Shown piece after piece: positions 40,501 through 63,209 of a DNA stretch of 64,000 nt. The notes beneath the pieces were generated by a model. That model ran no database searches. It was not told the DNA's origin and saw only the letters and a program-made list of their open reading frames with translations. The stretch covers positions 12,208,459 through 12,272,458 of the forward strand of contig CM053261.1 of the NCBI GenBank assembly GCA_028583405.1, in the 5' to 3' direction. The DNA comes from Pogonophryne albipinna (lineage: Eukaryota > Chordata > Actinopteri > Perciformes > Artedidraconidae). The stretch's first letter is position 1. Each line of letters begins with the position of its first letter. Both the position numbers and the translations under genes were made by a program.

Positions 40501-41040
40501 TGCAGATGTGGTCAATATAAAGAAAAGCACTGATAATGCTACTGTGTATTGAGAAGTACTCATAAAGTTATTGTTTGTACCACAGCAAAAGAAAAAAAAA
40601 TCGGGCCATCTCTAATTTAGGCGAATGTCTTCAAGCTCTATTAAAAATGGCAACTATTTAATTATTTTATTGCATTATTCCCAGGCAGCAGGCATCAAAC
40701 TGACAATCCTACTTAAGAACCAGACATTAAGGACATTGTGTGGAAGGATATTAAGACATAGTGTCATTTAAAAAGGGGGATCCAGGCATTTATAGAGTGT
40801 ATTTATAGAGCACAAGTCTGCCCCAAAGCATGTGAGGTTGAAGTGGAAAATGTGGAACATGAAAAACCTACCTGGGAGTAAGATTTTGTTACGTTTATTG
40901 TTTTTTTGTTAACTTCTGTGTACTGTACTGTACATTGCCAATGTTCATGTGTAATGCACTTTTTTTTACATTTTGTTAAAATGATGTCCAGTCTAATGTT
41001 TATCATGGAAATAAACCATTTCCTCTGCATAATCTCATCA
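37588..41040 (+). other. ssh1: Probable long ssh1 3' UTR
   Basis: After the ssh1 stop there is about 3.4 kb with no supported coding exon and no recognised transposon. Candidate polyadenylation signals include AATAAA near 40190 and 41010-41015. The length of the UTR is inferred; the sequence does not show where transcription ends. Confidence 0.4.
41010..41015 (+). terminator. Candidate distal ssh1 polyadenylation signal
   Basis: AATAAA sits in an AT-rich context about 260 bp before a possible first exon of the next gene. It is a candidate only; an earlier signal near 40190 could be used instead. Confidence 0.35.
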
Positions 41041-41270
41041 TTCAGTTAAGTGTTCTCGCTGCATTAACACTGTTTTCATTGTAAAAACATATTTTGATTA
41101 AAGAGCTGATCTATATTTAGATTCCCTATAGAACTTATACAACATACCTTTATTGAAATATACTGTACAACTTTTTTTATGTGAATCACCTCTGTCTGCC
41201 CCTGGCTGCTTTTGAGTTAAATGGACAGGGCACGCTTATTAAGTTAGTCAAATGAAGTCAGTCTGACATC

Positions 41271-41348
41271 ATGGGGCAGGTGACTGCTGAAGATCTCCCA
41301 GAAAGACTAAAGTCCTACTGGACGACGGCAGGCAGAGCATCAGCCTTG
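41271..41348 (+). other. Candidate upstream exon of the uncharacterised gene
   Basis: A short open stretch begins with ATG (MGQVTAEDLPERLKSYWTTA then GRASAL) and ends at a strong donor TTG|GTAAGT. It could be a 5' UTR exon of the gene at 43513 carrying a small upstream frame. If joined to the acceptor at 43502, its frame does not match the long reading frame, which has its own in-frame stop just upstream. It would join in phase only to a less likely acceptor after the CAG near 43530. Function is not assigned. Confidence 0.3.
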
Positions 41349-41399
41349 GTAAGTATATTCCTATAATACGTGATTTAATGTCAGTGTGATGCCGCTTTT

Positions 41400-43495
41400 T
41401 ATATGACTTCTACAATTACAGGCAGTTGTTTGAAGTAAAGTACAGTTAAGAATAGTCATATTGACTGTCATGGTAAATGCTACAGTAACAACAGTCCAGT
41501 GGGAGAACGTAAATGTTTTTTTATATCAATATTTCAAATATTTACAGTGTCTGAAAGATCCGTTCTTTGGTAACGTAGACTGATCTGTGTTATTCAAGTC
41601 AAGAAATATCTCAACATGAGCTGTAACATTGGATAAAAACATTGTTCTACCTTAAAGTAGCAGCACATTCTGGTTTTATGACCCCATGCCTTAAATACTG
41701 CTCTGAATATTTTACTGCCAAACTCGATTATGTGTCCGTATATCTTCCTGTCCTCATGCCTATTTGAATTTGAGCTTTTTTGCATGTGATGCACTCAACG
41801 CTCCAAAGGAAAGGCACAGTATTCTGTTTGGAAAAACAAAACCCATGATGAGCCCAGGCTAATGGTGTGTGCACTCAAAGTCACAAGCCTCTTCTAAACT
41901 GTGAGAGACAACAGTAATGGGAGATGGACAGAGGGAGAGAGTTTCACAGGCTGATGTCACAGATTCCTCCCAACTGCTGCCATGATAACACATTCATCCC
42001 AAAATAACACTTTAGATACACTAAAGCTGCAAGTGAACGCATCTGTGGATTGTTTTGAGCCACATCAATCATACAAGAAAACCAGAGGGCTTAACAATGT
42101 CAGCAGGTTTCAAATAAAAGCTCTAAGTCAACTTAAGGATGCAGGTGAATGGCAGTATGTCACAGTCAGATTCTGGTCAAAGAAGGGCAATTTAAAACCC
42201 TCAAAACTTAGCTCTGGACCAATTTAAAACCTTTTGGTGTTAAATAAAATAATTGTGCAAGTTCTACTCATGTGAATGTATGATAATGTACCTTAGTTGT
42301 ACCCTCATAACCCTGTCAGATAATCCCAAATTACTAGTTATCATCTATGCTATTTATCTATCGTTTTCACAGAACTATTTTTATTATGCACTCTCAACAT
42401 TTGTGTTCAGAGATAACAGCTGCTATAACATCATCTCTAACTACAAATTCCCTGTGTTAAGAAAGATTGGTGCATACAACAAGAACCATAATAAACAAGC
42501 CCAAAGGCTAATCATTGAATTGATGTTCTGTGGACGAGCAAGTTGTTTAAATAGACGGACCTGTAAAAAATGAAGTGTCACTCAACAACGCCCGTCAGGC
42601 TTGAAATAGCTCAAGCAGCAGAGCGCATGATTGCAGATGCAGGGTGGAGAGGTTCAGCCACCTCTCTGTCCTCACTCTGCTGTCAGCTGATGAAAGAAGC
42701 AAACCACATTAGCATTAGCATGGACTCTACATCGACTTAAGTGTATTCTCCTGAAAAGCCCACCTGATGCAAGCAACAATACATGTGCACATTCAGTTGT
42801 TTGTAATACTCTGACTCCACATGCCACTTTAAAGTCAGTTGAGCTGTTCTCTAATTGCAATAATCCCTCATCCTCCTGACAAACAATTTGAATCAGAAGT
42901 CAAAGCACTTGTGACTTGAATCATGTATTGTAGGTGACCTTTATAAACTGTGTAACCAAAACAAAGATAAACATTCAGATGTTGAAGGGACGCACAAACA
43001 CGCCTTGTTTCCAAACCAGTAATTGACAGTGCGTGATGTCTCGCAGTGTGCTGGCTCTGAGGGGACATGTTTACAACATTAGATAGTCACATATCATATA
43101 AATAGGCCTTTGGTGTCATTCAATACATATCCATTTGGTTTACAAAGAGATTAGACCAGTTTTTTTCTCTTAGTGTTTTATTTGACCTTGGCACCTGGCA
43201 GCTGACCTCTTATCTCACTTGTCTTGTTTCTTTTTTGGCCTCCTGACTCACTAGCAGCAGTCCGACCAGCTTTAATTATAGCCACCACAGCATTCCTCCA
43301 TGACAGAATAGGGGGAGATAGATAGAGAGGGCATGGAAGGGCAAGCGTGAGCAGTATAGAAGCATATACAAAAATAGAGAAAAGTTCAAGATGGTTAAAA
43401 ATAGACGGCAAGTTATTGTATTTCATTGGGATGGTGAGGCAATCCATCCTCATTACATCATTGTATTGACATGTGTCTCTCTCTCTTTTCCCAAT
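41400..43495. other. Interval without recognised coding features
   Basis: No conserved exon or named repeat was identified. It is probably the first intron of the gene whose long coding exon starts at about 43502. Confidence 0.4.
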
Positions 43496-43512
43496 GCCAA
43501 GATTGAACAACC

Positions 43513-46884
<3,372 letters not shown>

Positions 46885-46996
46885 CCTTTTAAGAAAAGTC
46901 AGGTGAAGAGAGATGCAAATACATTTTCTAACAACATTTCCCATTCATTCATGATTTTAACAAGCTGTTATATTAATGTCGTCATGATTTTTGTCA

Positions 46997-47002
46997 AATA
47001 AA
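46997..47002 (+). terminator. Polyadenylation signal of the uncharacterised gene
   Basis: AATAAA occurs 112 bp after the predicted stop codon at 46884, a plausible distance for a short 3' UTR. It supports 46748-46884 being a terminal exon. Confidence 0.5.
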
Positions 47003-47869
47003 ATGTCAATCTGATTTAATATTAGATTATGATTACCCAATATGAACTGTTCAGATAGTATATACTCTAATTTCAGTCCAATTCACAAGGCCATTAACAT
47101 TTAAGAATGCACCAAAAAGTTGGCTACTCAAAAAAATATGTATTGTCACATTAGCGGCTGTATAGAAGTTTGACAAAAAGAAACATCAATCCCAAGTTCC
47201 ACTTGCCAGACTTTTGAAAACGTGTAGCTGTATGTGTTTTAGGACTTCTCATCTGTGTTGGCCAATAATTGTGAAAGTTAGTTATTGGCCTTGAAAAGAA
47301 ACCAAAGCCCTGGCGGAAAAAATAAGAAATGTCTCAATTGTTGCAAGTTAAATGATTAACTTTAGTGCTATTTTGACATTATTACAGACATTCGAATTCC
47401 ACAAAATGAAAGACCGGGTAAGAAAGGCTGGATAATTAAACAGCATTAATATGAAAGAAAATAAGCTAATACGAATTTTAGAAAACTTGCATTTAAAGAG
47501 TGCAAATTGTCCTGTAAAATCAAAGAGAAAATTATAAAAGAAGGACTGGTTATTAGATTTCCATGAGTACTTGGGATGTGTGGGTGCATAACAGACTATA
47601 GGGGGGCTTCTTTATTGTGTTTTGACAGTGTAGGCTGGGGGGGAGGGGAGGGAAGGGACCATGATACAAAAGATGCTCCTGGCAATGAAAATCCACATTT
47701 TTGCATAGCTGAACAAAAATGCAATCATTTAGTAGGTATTCTTCAGACACCACGAGGAGGTAGCCAACACTCGGTTTTCCTGCAGCCCCATCCCCATTCA
47801 CAGCCTTTGGAAATGAAATCTCACTTTCCTTTTGCGCATGTGCCGTGGTCGGTCGTATCCTATTGAATT

Positions 47870-48159
47870 TAATAACGATGAGAGTAGACGATTGCTAGCC
47901 TCCCGCAGGTGAGAAGCAGACCGGGGATGCTCTATTTATCAACCGGCATCCAGAAACACCTCCAGATTTAAAACAGAGACTCCGGGCCGCATATTTGCAG
48001 TCAGAAAGGGGAATAAATGCAAAGCGGCTGATCTTTTTTTGTAGAGACAAGGGATACTAGAGCAACGTCCTGCAGGATAAGGGCGCGCCTAAACCACCAG
48101 ATTCATGTGTTGTGATTGATTACCCCCGTGCTTACGAAAATCTTGCATAGATTTAGGAG
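47870..48159 (+). promoter_or_regulatory. coro1c: Candidate coro1c promoter and 5' UTR exon
   Basis: This is a locally GC-richer interval (CGCAGGTGAGAAGCAGACCG, CTCCGGGCCGCATATTTGCA, AGGGCGCGCC) ending at a donor-like TAGGAG|GTAAGA at about 48159. It is the best non-coding first-exon candidate upstream of the coro1c initiator exon at 51605, whose acceptor (CGTACAG) lies just before the ATG. Exact boundaries are not visible. Confidence 0.4.
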
Positions 48160-56883
<8,724 letters not shown>

Positions 56884-57676
56884 GACGCCGCCCCCTTTGC
56901 TGTTTTTGGAGAGGAACCGAATGGCCGGGGTCAGTCACGGCCAAATCCTTAAGATTCGGCTTTCGGCTTGGTGTCATCCCGCGATGAGACCAAGCCCTAC
57001 ATTCCAAGATTAACTTTATTTGTTTTCCTCATCATGTCTCCCATTTCACACTTTGCCCCGACACACACACCGAGAAAAAGGAAAAACTCTCCAAGCTTGT
57101 GTATACTTCTGAAGAAAAGACATTTTTGTTTTACGGATAAAGTCTTAACTTCTTTTTTTTTTTATTGTGGTAAAACATTCTTATGTGAAGTTTGTACTTA
57201 CTACTCAAAAACTTGTAGCATCAGTATTTCCATTGTTATTTTTCGTGTTGCCAAATATGAGTCGTGTGCGGTTTCATGCACTGCTTTTACATTTATTTGT
57301 TCTCCTGTCGTACATTCCAGTCACAACCTGGTAGATTGGTTTAGTCGAGCTGGATTTTTTTAAATGGCTGTTGAACTTTTGTCCTCCCACCAGTTTGCTC
57401 ATTGATAACCATCAGATTTATGAATGTGGAGGAATTATTTTAAGACATTTGTTCCTGGTCTTCTGGGCTTGAAATGTAACATTGGGTTGTATTTGGGAGG
57501 GGGGGGGGGGGGTTGCATCTATATGGTGTAAATGTTGTGCAAAATGTAGTGGTGCCTCTTGTCACTGTTGAGGGTCAAATTGAAGTCGCCCTCTGCAGTG
57601 CATATGTGGTCTTGGGAAGGGACCACTCACCCAGCTTGTGTTTCACTGAACCCCTGACAAACAGTTCTGTGCACAT

Positions 57677-57682
57677 AATAAA
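57677..57682 (+). terminator. coro1c polyadenylation signal
   Basis: AATAAA lies about 794 bp after the coro1c stop in ACATAATAAAGATTTTAC, followed by a T-rich stretch. The intervening 3' UTR includes a poly-G run of about 15 bases near 57498-57512. Confidence 0.6.
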
Positions 57683-57689
57683 GATTTTA

Positions 57690-59560
57690 CACAGGAAGAA
57701 CTCGCTGCTCTTTTTCTTTCTTTATATTGCTTCAGTTTTCATTCATCTCTATCCCTATAGGTCGAGTGTTTAGCTTATTGTGTGTCAGTGGGACTTGATA
57801 CATATTCTTGACAACCGACTAATTGTTTTAGGTAAAACTTAATTTCAGTCCCAACCTCCACCCAGGACTCGAGTCCTTTTCAGTTAGCTGTACGTATCTG
57901 ATTTAAATGTTGATTGGATAACACTGGCTCTTCTGCTGTGGCAAATAGTTGTTTTTACATTTGATCAAGTGTGAGGTCAGCTTCAGTTTTAACAAGATAT
58001 TCTGACTTTGTTCAGATTTCTCTGCATGAAGCTTTAAAATACTTGTCTCCACTAATTTCGGAAATAAATCATGACGACGAAAATAGCAAATACTAATTTC
58101 TTTCAATATAGGCCTGAAAAAGTCATATTAAAAGGTAATAAGTTTAAAAACATGTTTTCCTTAAGACAAAAGAATGCACTTCTACAAAATTGTGGACATG
58201 ACTTCTGTCATTAGCTATGGTCCTTTGTATAGTATGATCTTTAGCATTGAGACACTTAACACAGAAAATATAGAGTTTTGGTATTATTAAGCAGCAGAAG
58301 TTTATCTTAATATAACTTTTTATTTTCTAAACCACAACAGTTTTTTTCCATCAACCACATCTCAATATGACTCAGTGACACAGGAAGTGACAGTTACAGT
58401 TGCCCCACTTGAACACCTCTTTTTTTCCTCACAGGATACAAAAGGGTGAGTCCAAGCTGTGCATTTTCTCTGTCTTTGCTAAATGTCCTTAAGCCAGAGC
58501 ACTAAATCAATCTTATAATGATTATCTGTTGAATTGTTCTTGTGTAGCTGGTGATCTTTCACTGTGGCCTTGGGTTGTTTTTTAACCACATGACATTAAG
58601 CTCCGATCTTAAACAGAAGTGTGATCAGAAGTTGAGAGGCGAGAATGATCTGTTTACAGAACTGAGTACTTCCTACTACTTTATAAAAAGTACTTGTCCG
58701 AAAATCAGTACAAGCAGAGCAACCATCCTAACCAGAGCTCCCCCTAACTTTCCAATAATGAGGTAAGACATTTCTTTTTAAAATGTTAGATAGAAGATCT
58801 TGAAAAATTGAATTGATGTGAGAAGATTAAAAGATTCTTCTGATACATCTGACTTCCTTGCTGATGCAACTGAAGCGTCACATTTCTAAGGGGAGTGTTT
58901 GTATCTGTATCTATCTGAGTCTATCTGAAAATGTACATAGGCGTTAAAAAAAACGTGTGTGAACATTTCCTGTTTCTTCTATCATGCAGTGCTACAGACG
59001 GCATGTCTGCTCGATGTATGTTCTCTTGAGAGGCTGAAATGAGATGAACTTTGGTCTGATTTTACCCTCACGTCCATCCCTGTGCTTAATCTGCAGCGAG
59101 GTAAGACACTGACCAGTTAATATCTTAGTTTTGGTGATACGTTTCTGCTTTCAGATCTACTATTTTATTTTATGTAATGGTGTAGAATAGCGTCTTAAAC
59201 TTGCTCTCCAAAGGCTTTTTGTTCTATTAAGATATTCACTGAAAGAAGGTTAATTTATATATGTTCTTTACTTCATACATCTGACTTTGTAACCTTTGCT
59301 TCAGGTTACACCACCAAAAACATTTGAAAGTAGATTCTGTTTGTGTAGACTCCTTTTAAATATGTTTCAAATGTACTCTCAAAATGCAGTAGTTCTTGTT
59401 TTTTCATAAAAATGTAGCAATGGGTGTGGAGAAAGACGCATGACCATGTCCTCATAATATGTCACTATCGCACACATGACACATGTTTTCTACTTTTGTG
59501 TCTTTTTACCACAATGTCAAGTTAAATCAACAAAGCTAAATTGTAATCCTTTCTGTCATT
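57690..59560. promoter_or_regulatory. selplg: coro1c-selplg interval with candidate selplg 5' exons
   Basis: No coding exon is supported. Donor-like sites at 58446 (AAAGG|GTGAGT), 58763 (AATGAG|GTAAGA) and 59101 (GCGAG|GTAAGA) could end untranslated selplg exons, since the coding exon begins after an acceptor (GTCATTTCAG) at 59564. An ETS-type CAGGAAGTGA lies near 58381, as expected for a leukocyte promoter. Which of these are used cannot be decided from sequence. Confidence 0.35.
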
Positions 59561-59572
59561 TCAGAAACAACA

Positions 59573-61243
59573 ATGGTGCTACTCAACATGAAAACATATC
59601 TGGCCTTACTGTGGGGAATTTCTATTTTGTTTACTATGGAGTCCATGAGTGTGTCCATCCCAGAAATAAACTCAACTCCTGAACCAGACAAGACAACCAA
59701 GCAGATGACCAGTCCACATGTACCTCATATTAAAACTCACAAACCTACAGGAGTTACAAATGCACCAGCAGAGATCACTGTGATGCCCACTGTAGAAATG
59801 AAAATCGTCACTGGCGGAAGTGACAGCTCTGGTTTGGTTGATATAACCTCTGTAGTAGCAACAACAAGCAACTCAGCTCCACAACTGCTTCAAACCTCCA
59901 GAGCAGAGGGCACAACTTCAGAGGAAGCACATCCGTCCCACACCACAATCTCAGAGGCAGCAAAACCTACAGAGGATCAGACACATCAACAATCACCCAC
60001 CACCACCGATATAAGTGCTCCTTTAACACCTTCTGTAGCATTGGCAAAGTCTTCGCCGCAGCCTACCTCCACCCATAAGCTTGAAGTATCATCCGAGTTG
60101 TCTTCCACCACCTCTCCTGCTAATACTGCTCAGGGTCCAGTCTTTACCCAGACCCTCGTCAGTCCCTCAGCTTCTCCTACAACCATTTCCACATCCACCA
60201 CCATGACTGAGATTTCTTCTACGTCTCTGCCCGTTTCTGAGACAACACCCATCTCCACATCACATATTCCTGACACAGCAGGGTTGAGGTCAACTGCTGA
60301 GTCCCCCACCAACTCATTCTCCACCGATTTACCCATCTCCACCACCAATGTGTCCACCACCACTGTCCTAACCACCATCTCTCCAACCAATGTCCCTCCA
60401 ACTAATGTCTCCACCACCGATGTCTCCACCACCAATGTGTACACCACCATGGTCTCCACCACCAATGTCTCTCCAACCAATGGCTCCCACTCCAGTATCT
60501 CTACCACCAAAGTCTCCCCAACCAATGTATCTACCACCAATGTCTCTCCATCCAATATATCTACCTCCAATATTTCTTCCTCCAATGTCTCCCCATCCAC
60601 CTTCTCTACCACCGATGTCTCCCCAACCAATGGCTCCCACTCCAGTATCTCTACCACCGAAGTCTCACCAACCAATGTATCTACCACCAATGTCTCTCCA
60701 TCCAATATATCTACCTCCAATATTTCTTCCTCCAATGTCTCCCCATCCACCTTCTCTACCACCGATGTCTCCCCAACCAATGTATCCACCACCACCAATG
60801 TCTCTGCCCTTCCTGCTTGTGTACCCAAAAGGTTACCAATTCCAACCACCAAACAAACTCCGGTAACTACCACAGCACCTTGTGAAGTCTCAAAGAGCCC
60901 GTCCAGCACCGAGGCCCAACCCTGCTCCACCCGGGGCTTGGTGAAGCATTGCCTCATCGCCATTTCCTCCTTGGCTGCGTTGGCCACTTTCTTCATGGTT
61001 ACTACCATCATCCTCTGCACCAGGCTGTCATCAAGGAAATACAAAGTGAAGAAGCCTCAGCCGGCCACAGAGATGATTTGCATCTCGTCCCTGCTGCCTG
61101 AAAGGGATTACACGTACTCGAGGCAACGCAATGCAGTCACTAACGGAGTCCTGGTGATGCACGGTGTGGAGGACAGCGATGAGGACGAAGGAGACAACCT
61201 CACTCTCAGCAGCTTCCTTCCAGATAATGATCGCTATGTTTAG
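59573..61243 (+). CDS. selplg: P-selectin glycoprotein ligand 1 (PSGL-1) homologue
   Basis: A single coding exon of 556 aa, as in mammals where SELPLG coding sequence lies in one exon. Order: signal peptide (about 1-28, LALLWGISILFTM), Ser/Thr/Pro-rich mucin ectodomain to about 455 with iterated repeats, one transmembrane helix (about 458-482, CLIAISSLAALATFFMVTTI), and a cytoplasmic tail with two signatures also found in mammalian PSGL-1: TEMICISSLLP (about 499-509) and DNLTLSSFLP (about 541-550). Cysteines near the membrane (C412, C428, C445, C460 approximately) could support dimerisation. In mammals it tethers leukocytes to selectins through sialylated O-glycans and N-terminal sulfotyrosines. 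Here the mature N-terminus has no tyrosine; the only ectodomain tyrosine is in the repeat region (NVYTT). The ATG lies in ACAATGG context after an acceptor. Position next to coro1c agrees with human order. Confidence 0.93.
   Translation: MVLLNMKTYLALLWGISILFTMESMSVSIPEINSTPEPDKTTKQMTSPHVPHIKTHKPTGVTNAPAEITVMPTVEMKIVTGGSDSSGLVDITSVVATTSNSAPQLLQTSRAEGTTSEEAHPSHTTISEAAKPTEDQTHQQSPTTTDISAPLTPSVALAKSSPQPTSTHKLEVSSELSSTTSPANTAQGPVFTQTLVSPSASPTTISTSTTMTEISSTSLPVSETTPISTSHIPDTAGLRSTAESPTNSFSTDLPISTTNVSTTTVLTTISPTNVPPTNVSTTDVSTTNVYTTMVSTTNVSPTNGSHSSISTTKVSPTNVSTTNVSPSNISTSNISSSNVSPSTFSTTDVSPTNGSHSSISTTEVSPTNVSTTNVSPSNISTSNISSSNVSPSTFSTTDVSPTNVSTTTNVSALPACVPKRLPIPTTKQTPVTTTAPCEVSKSPSSTEAQPCSTRGLVKHCLIAISSLAALATFFMVTTIILCTRLSSRKYKVKKPQPATEMICISSLLPERDYTYSRQRNAVTNGVLVMHGVEDSDEDEGDNLTLSSFLPDNDRYV
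60473..60780 (+). repeat. selplg: 150-bp tandem coding repeat in selplg
   Basis: The block starting CCAACCAATGGCTCCCACTC at 60473 recurs at 60623, with only a few substitutions, and the beginning of a third unit (CCAACCAATGTATCCACC) is at 60773. Each unit encodes 50 aa beginning TNGSHSSISTT. It is itself made of smaller S/T-N-V-S-type iterations that extend upstream to about 60340. Confidence 0.95.
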
Positions 61244-62200
61244 AGTGAATTATTATTATTAAAATCAGACTTCAGATTGGACTGATGGTTATGATCTCTG
61301 TAAAGTGGAAACAGTTGCATGAAGTCATGCTTCCGGTTGGATGTTGGTGGTTTGGCTTGACTGCATGCTCTATCGCTGCCAAGGAACAGACATAGGAACC
61401 ACACACAAAACCAAAACAGTCACTGTTTCGTGTTAATGCACCATTAAGCATATCTGGCGATTGTCCAGGCCATCAAATGTCTAGGCAAGAGTTGTGACAT
61501 TTTGCATATTTTTATACCTGCCCACAAGAGACTTTAAGTCAATTCAGGATGAAGACACTGATCAAAGACTGTTTTTTTGTACATCCTGAGCTGAGCCCTG
61601 ACGGTATTTCACTTAGCAACAGGAGACAGGAAGGCTTGTTTTGTCAAGGGATTAGTCTTCACAGACACTGTTCAGTTTACAGATGCTATTCTGGTAGCAC
61701 TAGGGCTTCACTGTATGATTGATGGTAAACTGTATGTGCCTTGTTTATCCGGGTGTAGAGATGCAGCTTGTATATTATGATAACTTATTAAAAGAATGCT
61801 TCATTTAACAGTTTGGCAATGCTTAACATTGGCTTGGTATCACCTAATAGTACTATTTTGGGACACATGGAAACAATTTTCTGACACTCTTTACTTTGTT
61901 AGTTTTGTGCTGATATCCAAATGAATTTCTTGACTAAATGTAATGCCTAAATAAGAGTCTTAGTTACACTATTTTTTATTTAATGGGAATTTGTTATTTG
62001 GTAATCAAACAGCTTTAATTGGTTGGGGCTAACAACTTCTAAGGAAATTATTTGAAAAAGATTATACTTTATTGACTAAGAAAAACTTGTGGGCTAATAA
62101 TGTATGATGATCTCCAGTGAAAACAACAGCTATTTGTTCAATGTTAAAGGTGTTTAAAGTCCTCATTTGTCTCTAAATGGTAAACAGTCACAATAAAACT
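61244..62200 (+). other. selplg: selplg 3' UTR
   Basis: Non-coding AT-rich sequence follows the stop, ending at AATAAA (62192-62197) in CACAATAAAACTGTGTTC. An earlier ATTAAA is present near 61789. No other feature is seen. Confidence 0.55.
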
Positions 62201-62928
62201 GTGTTCTTTGAAACAAGTCAGTTCCCTATTTTATGAAAGGCTTCTCTCCTATGCTGGACTGGATTTCATATTCACTTCCCTTCCTGCAAAAAGAAAACAG
62301 AGCCCTGAATGCTTATTAGGGGGGGGGGTTTCACAGTGAGCTATGTGCAACTGAAACAGTCACTGGTGACTATCAACAGAGCTGAGACAAATGTAAACCT
62401 GGAGTTTGCAGGACATCATCTCATGCTCCTAATGACCATATAAAGCTAGACTTGTCTTGCCTGATCTCAGACACAGCAGAAGTGGCCAAAATGCATTCAC
62501 ACACATACACAATCGCTTGTATGGCCCTCTCATAAGTGGTCACACACACACTGAGAGTTTAATTGCTTTCCTGTGGAGAAAAATCCCCCTTCTCCTGACT
62601 GTTATGGGGGTTTGTCCGCACAGGAAACATTAACCTCTTCCTGCATTAGCCGGTCACTCTTACAATCTGCTCTCTGACTCTCTTTGCCTCAGCGGGCCTG
62701 CTGTTAGTTATCACTGTCAGAGGCTGAGGTTGAAGATAAGGCCAGACTGTCACTGAGAGGCTTCTCCTGCAGAAATCAAGGAGAGAGATATTAAAAGGAG
62801 AAACACATGTTGCAGTTAATGACATTCCAGTGTTTGTTTGTGATGTTTTTCATTGTCATTATGTCTATGCCATGCACATCTTGTTAGCCTCACAGGAGAG
62901 TAGAGGAGAGGGTCCCTGCCCCCACAGC

Positions 62929-63207
62929 ACTTTATAAACTCCTACCTAACGAGAACAATCTGTGTGAAGGCCGCAGAGCTCAGACACTCACTGGGAGGCT
63001 GAAGGGGGAGGAGAACAGTGGAGAGGCACTATCCAGACAAACCTCCAGCCTGAAATCTGAAACTACAGAAGTGGCGTGGCTCGCCGAGCATTTGCAACTC
63101 TTTGCCGTGCTGTCTGTCCCTCACAGTTTATTTTTTCCACACCGGTTTCACACATCATCCCTCAGAGGGGATTCCAACAGAGAGACTTCTCCTGCCACAG
63201 TGGGTGG
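62929..63207 (+). promoter_or_regulatory. Candidate promoter and untranslated first exon of the next gene
   Basis: CACTTTATAAACTCC at 62929-62943 is a good TATA-box match. It is followed by a stretch ending at a donor-like GGGTG|GTGAGT (63208). In human the gene after SELPLG is TMEM119, so this may be its 5' exon. No coding sequence for TMEM119 is visible in the window, so the identity is inference from gene order. Confidence 0.3.
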
Positions 63208-63209
63208 TG

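Noticed and set aside
60130..61044. 304-aa antisense frame and a 158-aa alternative frame in selplg
   Set aside because: They are repetitive Val/Glu- and Pro/Met-rich shadows produced by the ACC/TCC/AAT codon pattern of the mucin repeats.
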